NCBI RefSeq assembly: GCF_005116445.1
Contig: NZ_SWBQ01000001.1
Location: 1,116,001 to 1,180,000, forward strand
Source of the DNA: Pedobacter frigoris
GTDB lineage: Bacteria; Bacteroidota; Bacteroidia; Sphingobacteriales; Sphingobacteriaceae
Length of the DNA: 64,000 nt
Reading direction: 5' to 3'
Every line of letters begins with the position of its first letter. The stretch's first letter is position 1. Shown here one piece after another: positions 1-7,994 of this stretch. The notes beneath the pieces are model-generated. The model saw only the letters and a list, made by a program, of their open reading frames with translations, did no database searches and had not been told where the DNA came from. The translations under genes and the position numbers were made by a program.

Positions 1-170
1 AAGTGATACGAAGCAGCGATAAGATGAAAATTTAGCCATCCTTAAATGTAAGAAAAAATTGCTTTTCTTCTTCCTGATTTAGCTACGCTATCAATTAAAG
101 TATCGGTATGTAAAAATCTACAATACATATTTTGTTGCCAAAAACTCCCATTTTCTTAATAGAAGAGTGA

Positions 171-623
171 TCACACGCGGGATAAGCGTTTTAACGTCCA
201 ATTCTCGTAGCTTAGCTCAAACTTGATCTCTCCATTGGGATAGATACCTGTTTGAATCCAACCTTGAAGAAGATAAAAATATTCAGCTCGGGTTTTGGGT
301 GCCGTGCCTAATACAATTTTGTCTTTCGTCCGATCAAAATACCACTCTATCATTAAGCGGTGCAGTTCCTTTCCAACCCCTTTTTCTGCAAACTCAGGAT
401 CTACAAATAATGCCCAGACGCTTTTGTCTTTCAAGTCGACGATAGAGAAGCCCACTAATTGATCATTTACCTCGCAAACCCAACCTTTTCCTTTCTCTGA
501 AAGATAAAATGCCACATCTTTATCAGGAACAAGATCAGGACTACTCAATGTATTCTCCTTCACAAGATGTCTTACTACTTGCATCTGTTTAATATCCGAA
601 AGTTCTGCGGCTCTAAAGATCAT
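171..623 (-). CDS. GNAT family N-acetyltransferase
   Basis: A 150-residue single-domain protein of the usual GNAT length. The acetyl-CoA binding signature is visible around residues 73-90: a VDPEF strand followed by EKGVGKELH, the Q/RxxGxG/A-type loop, then a helix. The later TAPKTRAEYFY stretch fits the C-terminal GNAT strand-helix. It would move an acetyl group from acetyl-CoA to an amine, but the substrate cannot be read from sequence. It lies 15 bases downstream of the MmcQ/YjbR gene on the same strand, so the two are probably co-transcribed. The ATG at 621-623 is the only sensible start. Confidence 0.8.
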   Translation of the reverse strand: MIFRAAELSDIKQMQVVRHLVKENTLSSPDLVPDKDVAFYLSEKGKGWVCEVNDQLVGFSIVDLKDKSVWALFVDPEFAEKGVGKELHRLMIEWYFDRTKDKIVLGTAPKTRAEYFYLLQGWIQTGIYPNGEIKFELSYENWTLKRLSRV

Positions 624-638
624 GTATAATAGCTGATT

Positions 639-995
639 TTAGCTGTTTCCGGTAATTGATTCCCGCAGATTTTTCGGTAAACTCGCCAGTACCAGTTCGT
701 AAGAATGGTCAATTAATTCCCGGATCAGTCCCTGCTTTAATCCACCATCCATATAAACGGTATTCCAATGTTTTTTATTCATATGAAATCCTGGAATAAT
801 CTCATGGTGTTGTTCCCGTAATTCAATGGCACGTTCAGGGTCGCACTTTGCATTAAAGCGATTAGCTTCCTCTAATCCAATCAGCAGAAAGATTTTATCG
901 CCGACTTTAAATACAAGGGTTTGTTCTCCAAAAGGCAGGCCTTCGCTAGTTCCGGGTTTGCTTAGGCAATAGTCACGTAAATCTTCAATATTCAT
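639..995 (-). CDS. MmcQ/YjbR family protein
   Basis: A 118-residue protein starting MNIEDLRDYCLSKPGTSEGL, the typical opening of the MmcQ/YjbR (DUF419, CyaY-like fold) family. Further family features are the FKVGDKIFLLI strand and the MNKKHWNTVYMDG segment near the C-terminus, which resembles the conserved K-x-W-x-x-V region. The family is small, often said to bind DNA, and has no settled function. The reading frame stays open upstream to 1250, but those extra residues look non-coding and would overlap the lipoprotein gene on the other strand, so I chose the ATG at 993-995. It is probably an operon with the downstream GNAT gene. Confidence 0.82.
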   Translation of the reverse strand: MNIEDLRDYCLSKPGTSEGLPFGEQTLVFKVGDKIFLLIGLEEANRFNAKCDPERAIELREQHHEIIPGFHMNKKHWNTVYMDGGLKQGLIRELIDHSYELVLASLPKNLRESITGNS

Positions 996-1088
996 AGATA
1001 GAGTAAATGTACTTGTTTTTATCAAATGTCTGAATGAATAATGGTTTTCCGATAAAACTCTTATTTTAGAGCATTGAAAATCAAAAAA

Positions 1089-2432
1089 ATGAAATCTTCC
1101 CCATTGTTTTATGCTGTTGCAGCTCTTTTTGTTGTCTGCACCTTTACCCAATGTAAGAAAAAAGAAGTTAGGCCTGCCGACAATTCCGGAACAGAAACAC
1201 CTGTCGTTCCACCACCCGCTGTTGCAGAAACACCAGTAATCTTTGAGCAAACTGAATTGCTTTCGGCTGAAAGTGAAAAGAAGCGGTTACAATTGAGCTG
1301 GTTGGCGACCGATTTTTCTGCTACAGGGCTGTATGTTACAACTTCAGCAATTATAAAGGTAAATGTGGAACAACAGTCCGGTACAAGATTGCCGACACTA
1401 TTGATCGGTACTTATTCAAGATATGGAACCTGGAACAGCCAGCCAGTCACGTTTAATTTAAAAGCGGGTCTGAATGAAATTACCAGTACTGCTGATGGCC
1501 TGATTTGGATCAGGTATACGAATGATAATCCCAATGCAAAGGCTAAGCTTACTTTTACCAGCGGTTTTAAAAAGATTCCTTACTACATAGCCGGTACGAC
1601 TACAAAAAATCAATGGAAAGAGATGCTCTCGAAATTGAATGGAGTACCTGATGTGATTTTGCAAGGAGAGCGTTGTATGATTGTTGTAGACCGCGCTTCT
1701 GCTATTAAATATCAGGAAGAAGATCAGGAAGCTCTATTGTCGAAAATATCAAGGATTATAAAGATAGAGGATGATTTTAGCGGACTTAATAGTGTCACTG
1801 ATCTTGATAAGCCCAATGTTCACCAAAGGTATCTGCTGACCCAGCATGAAGATAAAACCTATTATATGTTTGCTTATAATTACCGTACAGCCTATATCGG
1901 TACGTCAATTTCTGCGATACTAAAGCCTGCAGATGTTACCTGGGGTCCTTGGCATGAACTGGGACATTTACACCAGCAGTTGTGGACATGGGGAGCGATC
2001 GGTGAGGTAACAGTCAACATATTTTCGAGAGCTGTGCAACGGGAATTTACACCTAATGAAAACAGGCTTGTTAGTGATAAGACATGGGAGCAGGTGCCTG
2101 TTTATTTGGCTTTGCCCGATGCCCAACGCAATTTTAATAATGATGTAGCATCTGTGTGGGTAAGGCTTTGCATGTTTGAGCAACTGGGCTTGGCTTTTGG
2201 CTCCGATTTCTATCCTAAGTTATTAAGGAAGACCAGGGTAGATAAACCAGTGGTAGGCAACGATGATCAAAAGATGAATTACTTTATGAAATCCGCTTGT
2301 GTGGTCTCTGGAAAAGACCTCAGTACCTTCTTCAAGAAATGGGGGCTAAATGTGAATTCAACAGTGTATGCAGAAATAGCCGCGTTGGGTCTGCCGCAAC
2401 CAGCTCAGGATATTTCGCTTTTGAAGGATTGA
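1089..2432 (+). CDS. M60-like zinc metallopeptidase lipoprotein
   Basis: A 447-residue exported protein. The N-terminus has a short positive stretch, a hydrophobic core and a candidate lipid-anchored Cys22 (FTQC), followed by a Pro/Thr-rich linker, so it is probably a surface or periplasmic lipoprotein. The zinc site is HELGH at residues 289-293 with a downstream Glu306, matching the HExxH-x(8-28)-E pattern of peptidase family M60 (enhancin-like, mucin or glycoprotein peptidases). The region before it fits an M60 N-terminal accessory domain. An in-frame TTG at 1074 would add five residues; I prefer the ATG at 1089. It stands alone, divergent from the MmcQ gene. The substrate is inferred only from the family. 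Confidence 0.8.
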   Translation: MKSSPLFYAVAALFVVCTFTQCKKKEVRPADNSGTETPVVPPPAVAETPVIFEQTELLSAESEKKRLQLSWLATDFSATGLYVTTSAIIKVNVEQQSGTRLPTLLIGTYSRYGTWNSQPVTFNLKAGLNEITSTADGLIWIRYTNDNPNAKAKLTFTSGFKKIPYYIAGTTTKNQWKEMLSKLNGVPDVILQGERCMIVVDRASAIKYQEEDQEALLSKISRIIKIEDDFSGLNSVTDLDKPNVHQRYLLTQHEDKTYYMFAYNYRTAYIGTSISAILKPADVTWGPWHELGHLHQQLWTWGAIGEVTVNIFSRAVQREFTPNENRLVSDKTWEQVPVYLALPDAQRNFNNDVASVWVRLCMFEQLGLAFGSDFYPKLLRKTRVDKPVVGNDDQKMNYFMKSACVVSGKDLSTFFKKWGLNVNSTVYAEIAALGLPQPAQDISLLKD

Positions 2433-2551
2433 TCAAATCAGGTGTATCACCAGGACCCGCCGATTTGTTTATTGCTTTTTATTGAATAAAAAAGAGACTG
2501 GATAAGAAAGCAAAAGTCTAACACCGTTGGCATCAATTTAATGCTATTACA

Positions 2552-2968
2552 ATGGCTCAAAATAAAACAAAAGAAACAGATGTTGTTGTCGCTGATTTTA
2601 TCAATGCTATTGATAACGAACAGAAACGTAAAGATAGTTTTGAACTGCTCAGACTGATGCAGCAGATCTCCGGTTGCGAGGCAAAGATGTGGGGTCCAAG
2701 TATCATCGGTTTTGGCCATTACCATTATAAATATGAAAGTGGACATGAGGGGGATGCACCTCTGATCGGATTTTCTCCCAGGAAGGCTGCAATTTCACTA
2801 TATATTTTTATGGGACTGGATCGACAAAAACAATTGTTGGACGATTTAGGTAAATTTAAAATGGGTAAAGCTTGTATTTATATCAAAAGACTCTCAGATG
2901 TTGATCTCGATTGCTTTACAGAAATAGCAAAGGAAACGGTCGATTACTTAAAGTCAGAATATAGGTAA
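2552..2968 (+). CDS. DUF1801 domain protein
   Basis: A 138-residue soluble protein without a signal peptide. The central GCEAKMWGPSIIGFGHYHYK and the GFSPRKAAISLYIF region are typical of DUF1801 (YdhG-like) proteins, whose fold is related to frataxin/CyaY. Function is not known for the family. It has its own 5' gap after the M60-like gene and is convergent with the serine hydrolase gene at 2997, so it is probably monocistronic. Confidence 0.78.
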   Translation: MAQNKTKETDVVVADFINAIDNEQKRKDSFELLRLMQQISGCEAKMWGPSIIGFGHYHYKYESGHEGDAPLIGFSPRKAAISLYIFMGLDRQKQLLDDLGKFKMGKACIYIKRLSDVDLDCFTEIAKETVDYLKSEYR

Positions 2969-2996
2969 TAATTGGTAGTTGAGCGTGATAACATGA

Positions 2997-4136
2997 TTAA
3001 TAGCAACTATGTTTAATAGCTGATAGATAATCTTTTAAGCCACTAAAAGGAATGAAATACCTGTTCATAGAAATGCATACATATATATCTTTCCCAGCTA
3101 TTTGACATAAAAAATTTGTATAGCCAGCCGCATTTCCGGTATGTCCTGTAGCAAGACCATCCTCAAAAATCATAGTACCGTAACCATAATTAGAATACAT
3201 CTGCTTATGGGCGGGCTTTACTGGTTTTGTGGTCATGCTATCTACCCATGCTCCGGGTAATAATTTCCCTCCTTTAAGAGCAGCGTAAAAACTGATCAGG
3301 TCTTTTGTATTCGAGCTGATATCAGCTGAACCTGCTCCCCAGCTCATATTTGCATGAGAATAATCGACCAGCAAATTAGTGTCGTCAGATTTGCAATTTG
3401 GCAATACAGCACAAGGAATATAACCATGAAAATAACCTGAACCTGACGGTAGAGCATCAACATAAGTATTATTTAGTCCAAGTGGTTTAAATATATGCTT
3501 TGCGAGGTAATCTTTGTAGGTCATGCCTGAAGCAATTTTCACAATTTCCGCGAGCAAGTTATAATTTGCTCCGGAATAATGGTGCGCACCATAAGTAAAG
3601 CTTAATTCCTGATTTGATATAATGGATAAGATGGAGGTTGAGTAGTCTTTGCTGGGGTTTTGTAAGAAATTGGTAGTGGCTTGTGGTTCATATAAGCCAG
3701 AGGTATGCTGTAATAAATTCCTGATCGTTATTTGGTCACCGTTCTTTAATTTTTCAATATATTCTTTAGAAAGCCACAATCCGATCTTGTCATCGAGAGA
3801 AATAATTCCTTTGCTTGCAAGCTGTAAAACCGCGGTTGCACAGAAGAGTTTAGAAATGCTTGCTATTCTAAACACCATATCGGGAGTAGCAGGGGTATTC
3901 GATGAAATGTTACCAGTTCCACTAACAAAAGTCCAATCCCAATTGCCTGGCTTATATATGCGTATAATGACACCCGGTGAGCCAGAATTTTTCTTTATAA
4001 ATTCTGTTGAAGCATGTGTTAAATTAGCTGAAATAGATGCCGGGGGAAAAGATATAGATTGCGCTTTCAATAGTGTGGTAAAGAGAAATGCTAGTTTAAA
4101 TACGATTACAGTTCTGGTAGTATTTCTAATGCTCAT
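2997..4136 (-). CDS. Serine hydrolase, class C beta-lactamase / D-Ala-D-Ala carboxypeptidase fold
   Basis: A 379-residue exported protein with a signal peptide (hydrophobic segment about residues 9-24, cleavage near LLKAQS). The nucleophile motif SxxK is S93-I-S-K96, followed by a YSGANYN block as the YxN element and a late HTGNAAGY block in place of the KTG triad (HxG is common in this family). This is the Beta-lactamase (PF00144) family of esterases, peptidases and penicillin-binding-like proteins. Nothing shows antibiotic resistance. I chose the ATG at 4134-4136; an upstream GTG at 4151 would only add five residues in front of the signal peptide. Confidence 0.85.
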   Translation of the reverse strand: MSIRNTTRTVIVFKLAFLFTTLLKAQSISFPPASISANLTHASTEFIKKNSGSPGVIIRIYKPGNWDWTFVSGTGNISSNTPATPDMVFRIASISKLFCATAVLQLASKGIISLDDKIGLWLSKEYIEKLKNGDQITIRNLLQHTSGLYEPQATTNFLQNPSKDYSTSILSIISNQELSFTYGAHHYSGANYNLLAEIVKIASGMTYKDYLAKHIFKPLGLNNTYVDALPSGSGYFHGYIPCAVLPNCKSDDTNLLVDYSHANMSWGAGSADISSNTKDLISFYAALKGGKLLPGAWVDSMTTKPVKPAHKQMYSNYGYGTMIFEDGLATGHTGNAAGYTNFLCQIAGKDIYVCISMNRYFIPFSGLKDYLSAIKHSCY

Positions 4137-4200
4137 AGTGCTTAGACCCACTTTAGTTTAAATTGTAACACAGTCTTATTATTAAATGGAATAAAACAGG

Positions 4201-4208
4201 TAGTTTTG
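4201..4208 (+). promoter_or_regulatory. Bacteroidota -7 element (TAGTTTTG)
   Basis: TAGTTTTG matches the Bacteroidota -7 consensus TAnnTTTG exactly, 19 bases before the ATG of the RluA-N-like gene. No clear TTG -33 element is present; CTTATT at 4175-4180 is the nearest. Confidence 0.5.
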
Positions 4209-4227
4209 TGACCGTAAAATTTTCTAA

Positions 4228-5001
4228 ATGGATAATCCGGTTTATGAGAATTCCGCGTTTATCCCTTTTGATCAAACAAATAATGTAAAGGAACTGGCGG
4301 AAGGGCTCAGTTTTTCTTTGGGCGGCGAGCCACATCCTTTGTGTCTCCTTGCGGTCAGTCAACTGCAGGATCATCTCCAACATCAACAGAAATGGGTTCA
4401 TAATTTCGGATTGGATACCCTTATGGAGGGAATGGTCGTAGGAAAAATGTTTGGGGTGCTTGTGGTTAGAGAGAAGGGCGGTACGCTGGGGTATTTGGCT
4501 GCATTTTCCGGTAAGCTGGCAGGAGAGAATCATCATGAAGGGTTTGTACCGCCGATCTTTGATGGGCTTGTGGCAGGAGGGTTTCTAAATGCGGGAATGG
4601 AAGAGCTTTCTATGATGAATGAGAAGATCCGTTCAATGAAGTTATCCGGAGACAATTCGGTTGCTGATGAATTACAGCAACTTAAATTAACACGTAAAAA
4701 TCACTCTAATGCGTTGCAGTACCAGATTTTTGATCAGTACCACTTCTTAAATAGATACGGTCAGTCGAAAAGTCTAATTGAAGCCTTTAAAGATACTGCC
4801 GCGGGAAAACCACCGGCGGGAGCAGGAGAGTGCGCAGCACCGAAATTACTGCAGTATGCCTTTCAGCAAGAAATGGAACCTTTGGCGCTTGCAGAATTCT
4901 GGTGGGGATTGTCTCCTAAGTCTGATCATTGGAAGCACGGCCGGTTTTACCCGCCGTGCCTCGAAAAGTGCGCTCCGATACTGGAGCATATGTTGTCTTA
5001 G
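4228..5001 (+). CDS. Stand-alone protein resembling the N-terminal extension of RluA-type pseudouridine synthases
   Basis: A 257-residue protein with no signal peptide. The NFGLDTLMEGMVVGKMFGVL block, the GYLAAFSGKLAGEN block and the C-terminal HGRFYPPC..KCAPILEHML block are what I recognise from the long N-terminal extension of a group of RluA-family pseudouridine synthases. In those proteins the extension leads into the catalytic pseudouridine synthase domain. Here a stop follows directly after the HML segment, and the next gene lies on the opposite strand 6 bases away, so no catalytic domain is present. It may be a free-standing accessory protein with the synthase encoded elsewhere, or a truncated relic. 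The frame is intact and has a good promoter, which favours a working gene. Confidence 0.6.
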   Translation: MDNPVYENSAFIPFDQTNNVKELAEGLSFSLGGEPHPLCLLAVSQLQDHLQHQQKWVHNFGLDTLMEGMVVGKMFGVLVVREKGGTLGYLAAFSGKLAGENHHEGFVPPIFDGLVAGGFLNAGMEELSMMNEKIRSMKLSGDNSVADELQQLKLTRKNHSNALQYQIFDQYHFLNRYGQSKSLIEAFKDTAAGKPPAGAGECAAPKLLQYAFQQEMEPLALAEFWWGLSPKSDHWKHGRFYPPCLEKCAPILEHMLS

Positions 5002-5007
5002 ATCTGA

Positions 5008-5841
5008 TTATTTCCTTAAAAACTGGAGCAATAAACCATTCAATTCGTCTCTATTGGTAATGAAAAGACCATGCGGAGCTTCTTCAAAAATGTAGTATTC
5101 GGCATTAGGCAGTAGTGAAGATGTAATTTCGCTTGTTGGTTTAATCGGAACGGTTTTGTCGGCATCGCCATGGATGATCATCATTGGTATGGTGATCGTG
5201 GTCAAATCTGTTCTAAAATCTGTTTCTGAGAATGAACGCACGCATTCTGCCGTCGCTTTAGGACTTGCTACTACAGCAAGCTGATGCATCCAGTTTTGGA
5301 TCTCCTGACTAACGGGTTTATTTAGTAGCCCTTCGTTGAAGAACTGCTTGCCGAATTCAGTAAGGAACGCAGGCCTGTCGTCATGGATTTTGGCAATGAT
5401 ACCGTCAAATACTTCTCTTGGTACGCCGTCTTCATGATCATCTGTTTTTAATAATAAAGGAACAACACTACTCACAAGTACTGCCTTTGATATTCTGGAG
5501 GAACCGTATTTCCCAAGGTATCTAACTACTTCACCACCTCCCATAGAAAACCCTACAAGCGCTACATCCCATAAGTCAAGGGCTGTAATTACCTCATTCA
5601 GGTCGAAGGCTAGGGTATCATAATCATAACCTGTCCAGGGTCTGTCCGATTGCCCAAAGCCTCTTCTGTCGTAGGCAATACAACGGTATCCCGCATTGGT
5701 GAGCGCATTAACCTGGTATTCCCACATTTCATGAGATACAGGCCATCCGTGAATTAAAACCACAGGTTTTCCCGTTCCATAATCTTCAAAAAATAAGTTG
5801 ACCGAGTCGCTGTTCTGTGGATTTTTCTTTATATAAGGCAT
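5008..5841 (-). CDS. Alpha/beta hydrolase, non-haem chloroperoxidase/esterase type
   Basis: A 277-residue cytoplasmic alpha/beta hydrolase. Visible are the oxyanion HGWPVSHEMW block (residues 31-40), the nucleophile elbow GFSMGGG with Ser99, the acid loop HGDADKTVP and the catalytic histidine in APHGLF. This order and length fit the cofactor-free chloroperoxidase/esterase branch that includes arylesterases. The true substrate is unknown. The gene is convergent with the RluA-N-like gene, leaving only six bases between stop codons. Monocistronic. Confidence 0.85.
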   Translation of the reverse strand: MPYIKKNPQNSDSVNLFFEDYGTGKPVVLIHGWPVSHEMWEYQVNALTNAGYRCIAYDRRGFGQSDRPWTGYDYDTLAFDLNEVITALDLWDVALVGFSMGGGEVVRYLGKYGSSRISKAVLVSSVVPLLLKTDDHEDGVPREVFDGIIAKIHDDRPAFLTEFGKQFFNEGLLNKPVSQEIQNWMHQLAVVASPKATAECVRSFSETDFRTDLTTITIPMMIIHGDADKTVPIKPTSEITSSLLPNAEYYIFEEAPHGLFITNRDELNGLLLQFLRK

Positions 5842-5972
5842 GATTATAACGTTTTATTGTTCGAGTTCTAAATTAGTTGCTTAAATAACATGGTTAAAGT
5901 CAATTTGTTTAGCTGAATAATTCTCATATTTGGCGGCATAACAAAGTGTCGCAAGATAATAAGTCAAAACTA

Positions 5973-6521
5973 ATGAATAAAGCCATTTTTCTGGACCGTG
6001 ACGGAGTACTCAATCACGAAATATACGATTACATTACAAGGGTAGAAGATTTCGAAATACTGGAATACCAGATTCCTCCACTAAAAAGATTATTTGATGA
6101 GGGATATCTGCTTATTGTCATTACCAATCAAGGCGGTATAGCTTTAAAAAGATATACAGAGCAGGAGCTGGGTATTATGCACCAGATGCTGAGGAATGCT
6201 TTTGTACAGAAATCTGCGGATATCGCTGCATTTTACTATTGTAAACATCATCCAACGGTAAGCGCATGTGAATGCAGAAAACCAGGTTCTAAGATGCTGT
6301 TGGATGCCATAGATATGTTCGAAATTGATCCTGCGTTGTCTGTTATGATTGGAGATAAGCCGCGTGACGTAGAAGCTGCAATAGGAGCAGGAGTGAAGGG
6401 GATAGAAATCGTTCCTGATGAACAGATTGATTATGATCTGGTAAAGAAGGTGCTTGCTGGCACTGAAATGAGAACTAATTCTGCCGGATTGCTAAAATTG
6501 ATGGCAGAGAAGAAGTCATAA
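5973..6521 (+). CDS. gmhB: HAD-IIIA phosphatase, D-glycero-D-manno-heptose 1,7-bisphosphate 7-phosphatase-like
   Basis: A 182-residue HAD-superfamily phosphatase. The catalytic motif is FLDRDGVLN with Asp8 and Asp10; motif II is the ITNQGG block; a zinc-loop CKHH..CECRKPG (C-x-H ... C-x-C) is the hallmark of the GmhB/HisB-N branch; motif IV is MIGDKPRD. GmhB dephosphorylates heptose 1,7-bisphosphate for LPS core or S-layer sugar synthesis. No other heptose gene is nearby, so substrate assignment rests on family resemblance. An in-frame GTG at 5946 gives nine more residues; the ATG at 5973 places the HAD motif at the usual distance. Confidence 0.78.
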   Translation: MNKAIFLDRDGVLNHEIYDYITRVEDFEILEYQIPPLKRLFDEGYLLIVITNQGGIALKRYTEQELGIMHQMLRNAFVQKSADIAAFYYCKHHPTVSACECRKPGSKMLLDAIDMFEIDPALSVMIGDKPRDVEAAIGAGVKGIEIVPDEQIDYDLVKKVLAGTEMRTNSAGLLKLMAEKKS

Positions 6522-6556
6522 AAAAAGCGGCTGATGATATCATCAGCCGCTTTTTT
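6521..6556. terminator. Bidirectional rho-independent terminator
   Basis: A near-perfect inverted repeat with stem GCGGCTGATGAT/ATCATCAGCCGC is flanked by A-run and T-run, so it works on both strands. It separates the convergent gmhB-like gene and the transaldolase gene. Confidence 0.85.
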
Positions 6557-6612
6557 GTTCAAGAGATCTCTCCTCACGTCGAGATGACGGTTATAAAGTT
6601 TAACGCGGCTTA

Positions 6613-7272
6613 TTACAAACCTGCTGCTTTTTTATGATCAGCAAGAAAAGTAGCTAGACCGCTATCAGTCAATGGGTGTTTTAATAGTGCGGTGATTGCA
6701 CTTAAAGGAGCTGTAATTACATCAGCACCCAATTTAGCACAGGCAACAATATGCAATGGTCCGCGGATTGATGCAGCTAAAATCTGAGTAGGGTATCCAT
6801 AGTTATCAAAGATCAGTCTGATGTCTTCAATCAGTTGTAAGCCGTCTGTAGAGATATCATCTAAACGCCCTAAGAATGGAGAAACATAAGTTGCACCCGC
6901 TTTGGCAGCCAATAAAGCCTGACCAGGAGAGAAGATTAGTGTACAGTTGGTTTTGATGCCTTTTGAAGTAAAATATTTGATCGCTTTAACGCCATCTTTA
7001 ATCATTGGAACCTTAACAACGATCTTCGGATTTAAGGCAGCTAATGCTTCACCTTCCTTAATGATCTCATCAAAAGTAGTAGCGATAACTTCAGCACTTA
7101 CGTTGTCATCTACGATATCACAAATTGCTTTGTAGTGCGCAGTTACGTTAGCATCGCCGGTTATACCTTCTTTAGCCATTAAACTTGGGTTGGTGGTAAC
7201 GCCGTCTAAAACGCCAAGGTCTTGTGCTTCTTTTATTTGATCAAGATTCGCTGTATCAATGAAAAATTTCAT
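6613..7272 (-). CDS. fsa: Fructose-6-phosphate aldolase / small transaldolase
   Basis: A 219-residue member of the short transaldolase (TalC/MipB/Fsa) family. The opening [20 protein letters not shown] and the [13 protein letters not shown] block are diagnostic; the Schiff-base lysine is K87 in the VVKVPM strand; SPFLGRLDD and ILAASIRG follow as in the family. It acts in the non-oxidative pentose phosphate pathway (transaldolase) or as fructose-6-phosphate aldolase; sequence reading alone does not separate these. Transcription runs from a short leader holding a 15-bp palindrome at 7320-7334. The ffs RNA gene lies upstream on the same strand but has its own terminator. Confidence 0.9.
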   Translation of the reverse strand: MKFFIDTANLDQIKEAQDLGVLDGVTTNPSLMAKEGITGDANVTAHYKAICDIVDDNVSAEVIATTFDEIIKEGEALAALNPKIVVKVPMIKDGVKAIKYFTSKGIKTNCTLIFSPGQALLAAKAGATYVSPFLGRLDDISTDGLQLIEDIRLIFDNYGYPTQILAASIRGPLHIVACAKLGADVITAPLSAITALLKHPLTDSGLATFLADHKKAAGL

Positions 7273-7319
7273 GTTATTAATTATTAGCAGTGGTTAATGT
7301 GTCTTTATAAATTATTCGA

Positions 7320-7334
7320 TGCCTAAATTAGGCA
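7320..7334. promoter_or_regulatory. 15-bp palindrome upstream of fsa, possible operator
   Basis: TGCCTAA-a-TTAGGCA is a perfect palindrome with a one-base centre, 48 bases before the fsa start. Read on the minus strand it contains TAATTTAG, one base from the TAnnTTTG -7 element. Seen directly; operator function is inferred. Confidence 0.4.
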
Positions 7335-7404
7335 ATTACATCGATTCTATTTATTAAAAGTTGGAATATGTTGGTTATGTGAGAAACAGCCTAACCAGAA
7401 AAAG

Positions 7405-7512
7405 AAAAAAAGGGCAAGCACCTCTTATCGCATCGCTACAACCTTCTACCCTTGCTTCGTTCCCGCCCTGGGGGAGTTCAAAGGGAGCTGATCGTAAAAG
7501 ACTTGCCCGCCA
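7405..7512 (-). ncRNA. ffs: Signal recognition particle RNA (4.5S/SRP RNA, small bacterial type)
   Basis: Read on the minus strand, this stretch begins GGCGGGCAAG and closes with the complementary CTTGCCC followed by a T-run at 7401-7411. The ends therefore pair and a terminator is built in. In the middle, the apical SRP signature CGGGAACGAAGCAAGGG gives a GGAA tetraloop closed by C-G with the asymmetric AGCA side, as in domain IV where Ffh binds. A perfect Bacteroidota -7 element (TACTTTTG) ends one base upstream. The RNA pairs with Ffh to target membrane proteins to FtsY and SecYEG. An open frame on the other strand (7361-7588) is an artefact of this gene. Confidence 0.9.
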
Positions 7513-7520
7513 CAAAAGTA
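7513..7520 (-). promoter_or_regulatory. ffs promoter -7 element (TACTTTTG)
   Basis: On the minus strand TACTTTTG is an exact TAnnTTTG match, placed so that transcription would begin at the GGCGGGCAAG 5' end of the SRP RNA. The upstream T-rich tract could serve as the weak -33 region. Confidence 0.7.
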
Positions 7521-7588
7521 GCAAAAGACATCAGATTGCGAAAAGAAAAATCACAATAATTTTAGTTTTTGAAGTCGAATCCGGTTAA

Positions 7589-7946
7589 TCTGTTGACATT
7601 AAAGACATTGAGCTGCATGAAAAAATGTAATTATTTTTAATATTGCGTATTCATGGCAGCTTTCAGAAAGATTTGAGAGGAGGTACGCTGGCTGATTCGT
7701 TATCTTATCAGTAAAAAATGCTCAAAACTACAGCTGAACAAAATTTTCGTGCTGTTCGGCGTTCACTTTGAAGGCTTAAAATAAGGTGGCGACTTATGCA
7801 AAATTATTCTAAATAATGTCATTGTGAATATGGCAATTTAAAACGATGTAAATTATTGATATGGTAATTAAGTGTGGTTTTTTTTAAAAACTACTGCATA
7901 TTTCCTAAAAAATATATCAATATTATAATTTCTTAGTTTTTTTTCG
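7589..7946. other. Long leader upstream of gltB with nothing recognisable
   Basis: About 360 bases of A/T-rich DNA between the ffs promoter region and the gltB promoter. I see no open frame worth calling, no tRNA and no riboswitch motif that I can name. It may hold regulatory sites for gltBD. Confidence 0.4.
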
Positions 7947-7954
7947 TATCTTAG
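7947..7954 (+). promoter_or_regulatory. Possible gltB -7 element (TATCTTAG)
   Basis: TATCTTAG differs from TAnnTTTG at one position and lies 40 bases before the gltB ATG, preceded by a T-run at 7937-7944. Weak evidence. Confidence 0.35.
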
Positions 7955-7994
7955 TGTCTCAAATACACTATACCAAACTATATTAAACGGACTT

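Noticed and set aside
996..1250. N-terminal extension of the MmcQ/YjbR gene
   Set aside because: The extra 85 residues have no family match, are Cys/Trp/Phe-rich by chance and overlap the lipoprotein gene; the ATG at 995 gives the standard start.
2997..4136. Beta-lactamase resistance gene
   Set aside because: The SxxK/YxN fold is shared by many esterases and peptidases, and the KTG triad is replaced by HxG; no resistance claim is supported.
7361..7588. Plus-strand frame of 75 codons, basic protein
   Set aside because: It is antisense to the SRP RNA gene and its promoter; the residue pattern is not protein-like and no ribosome site is visible.
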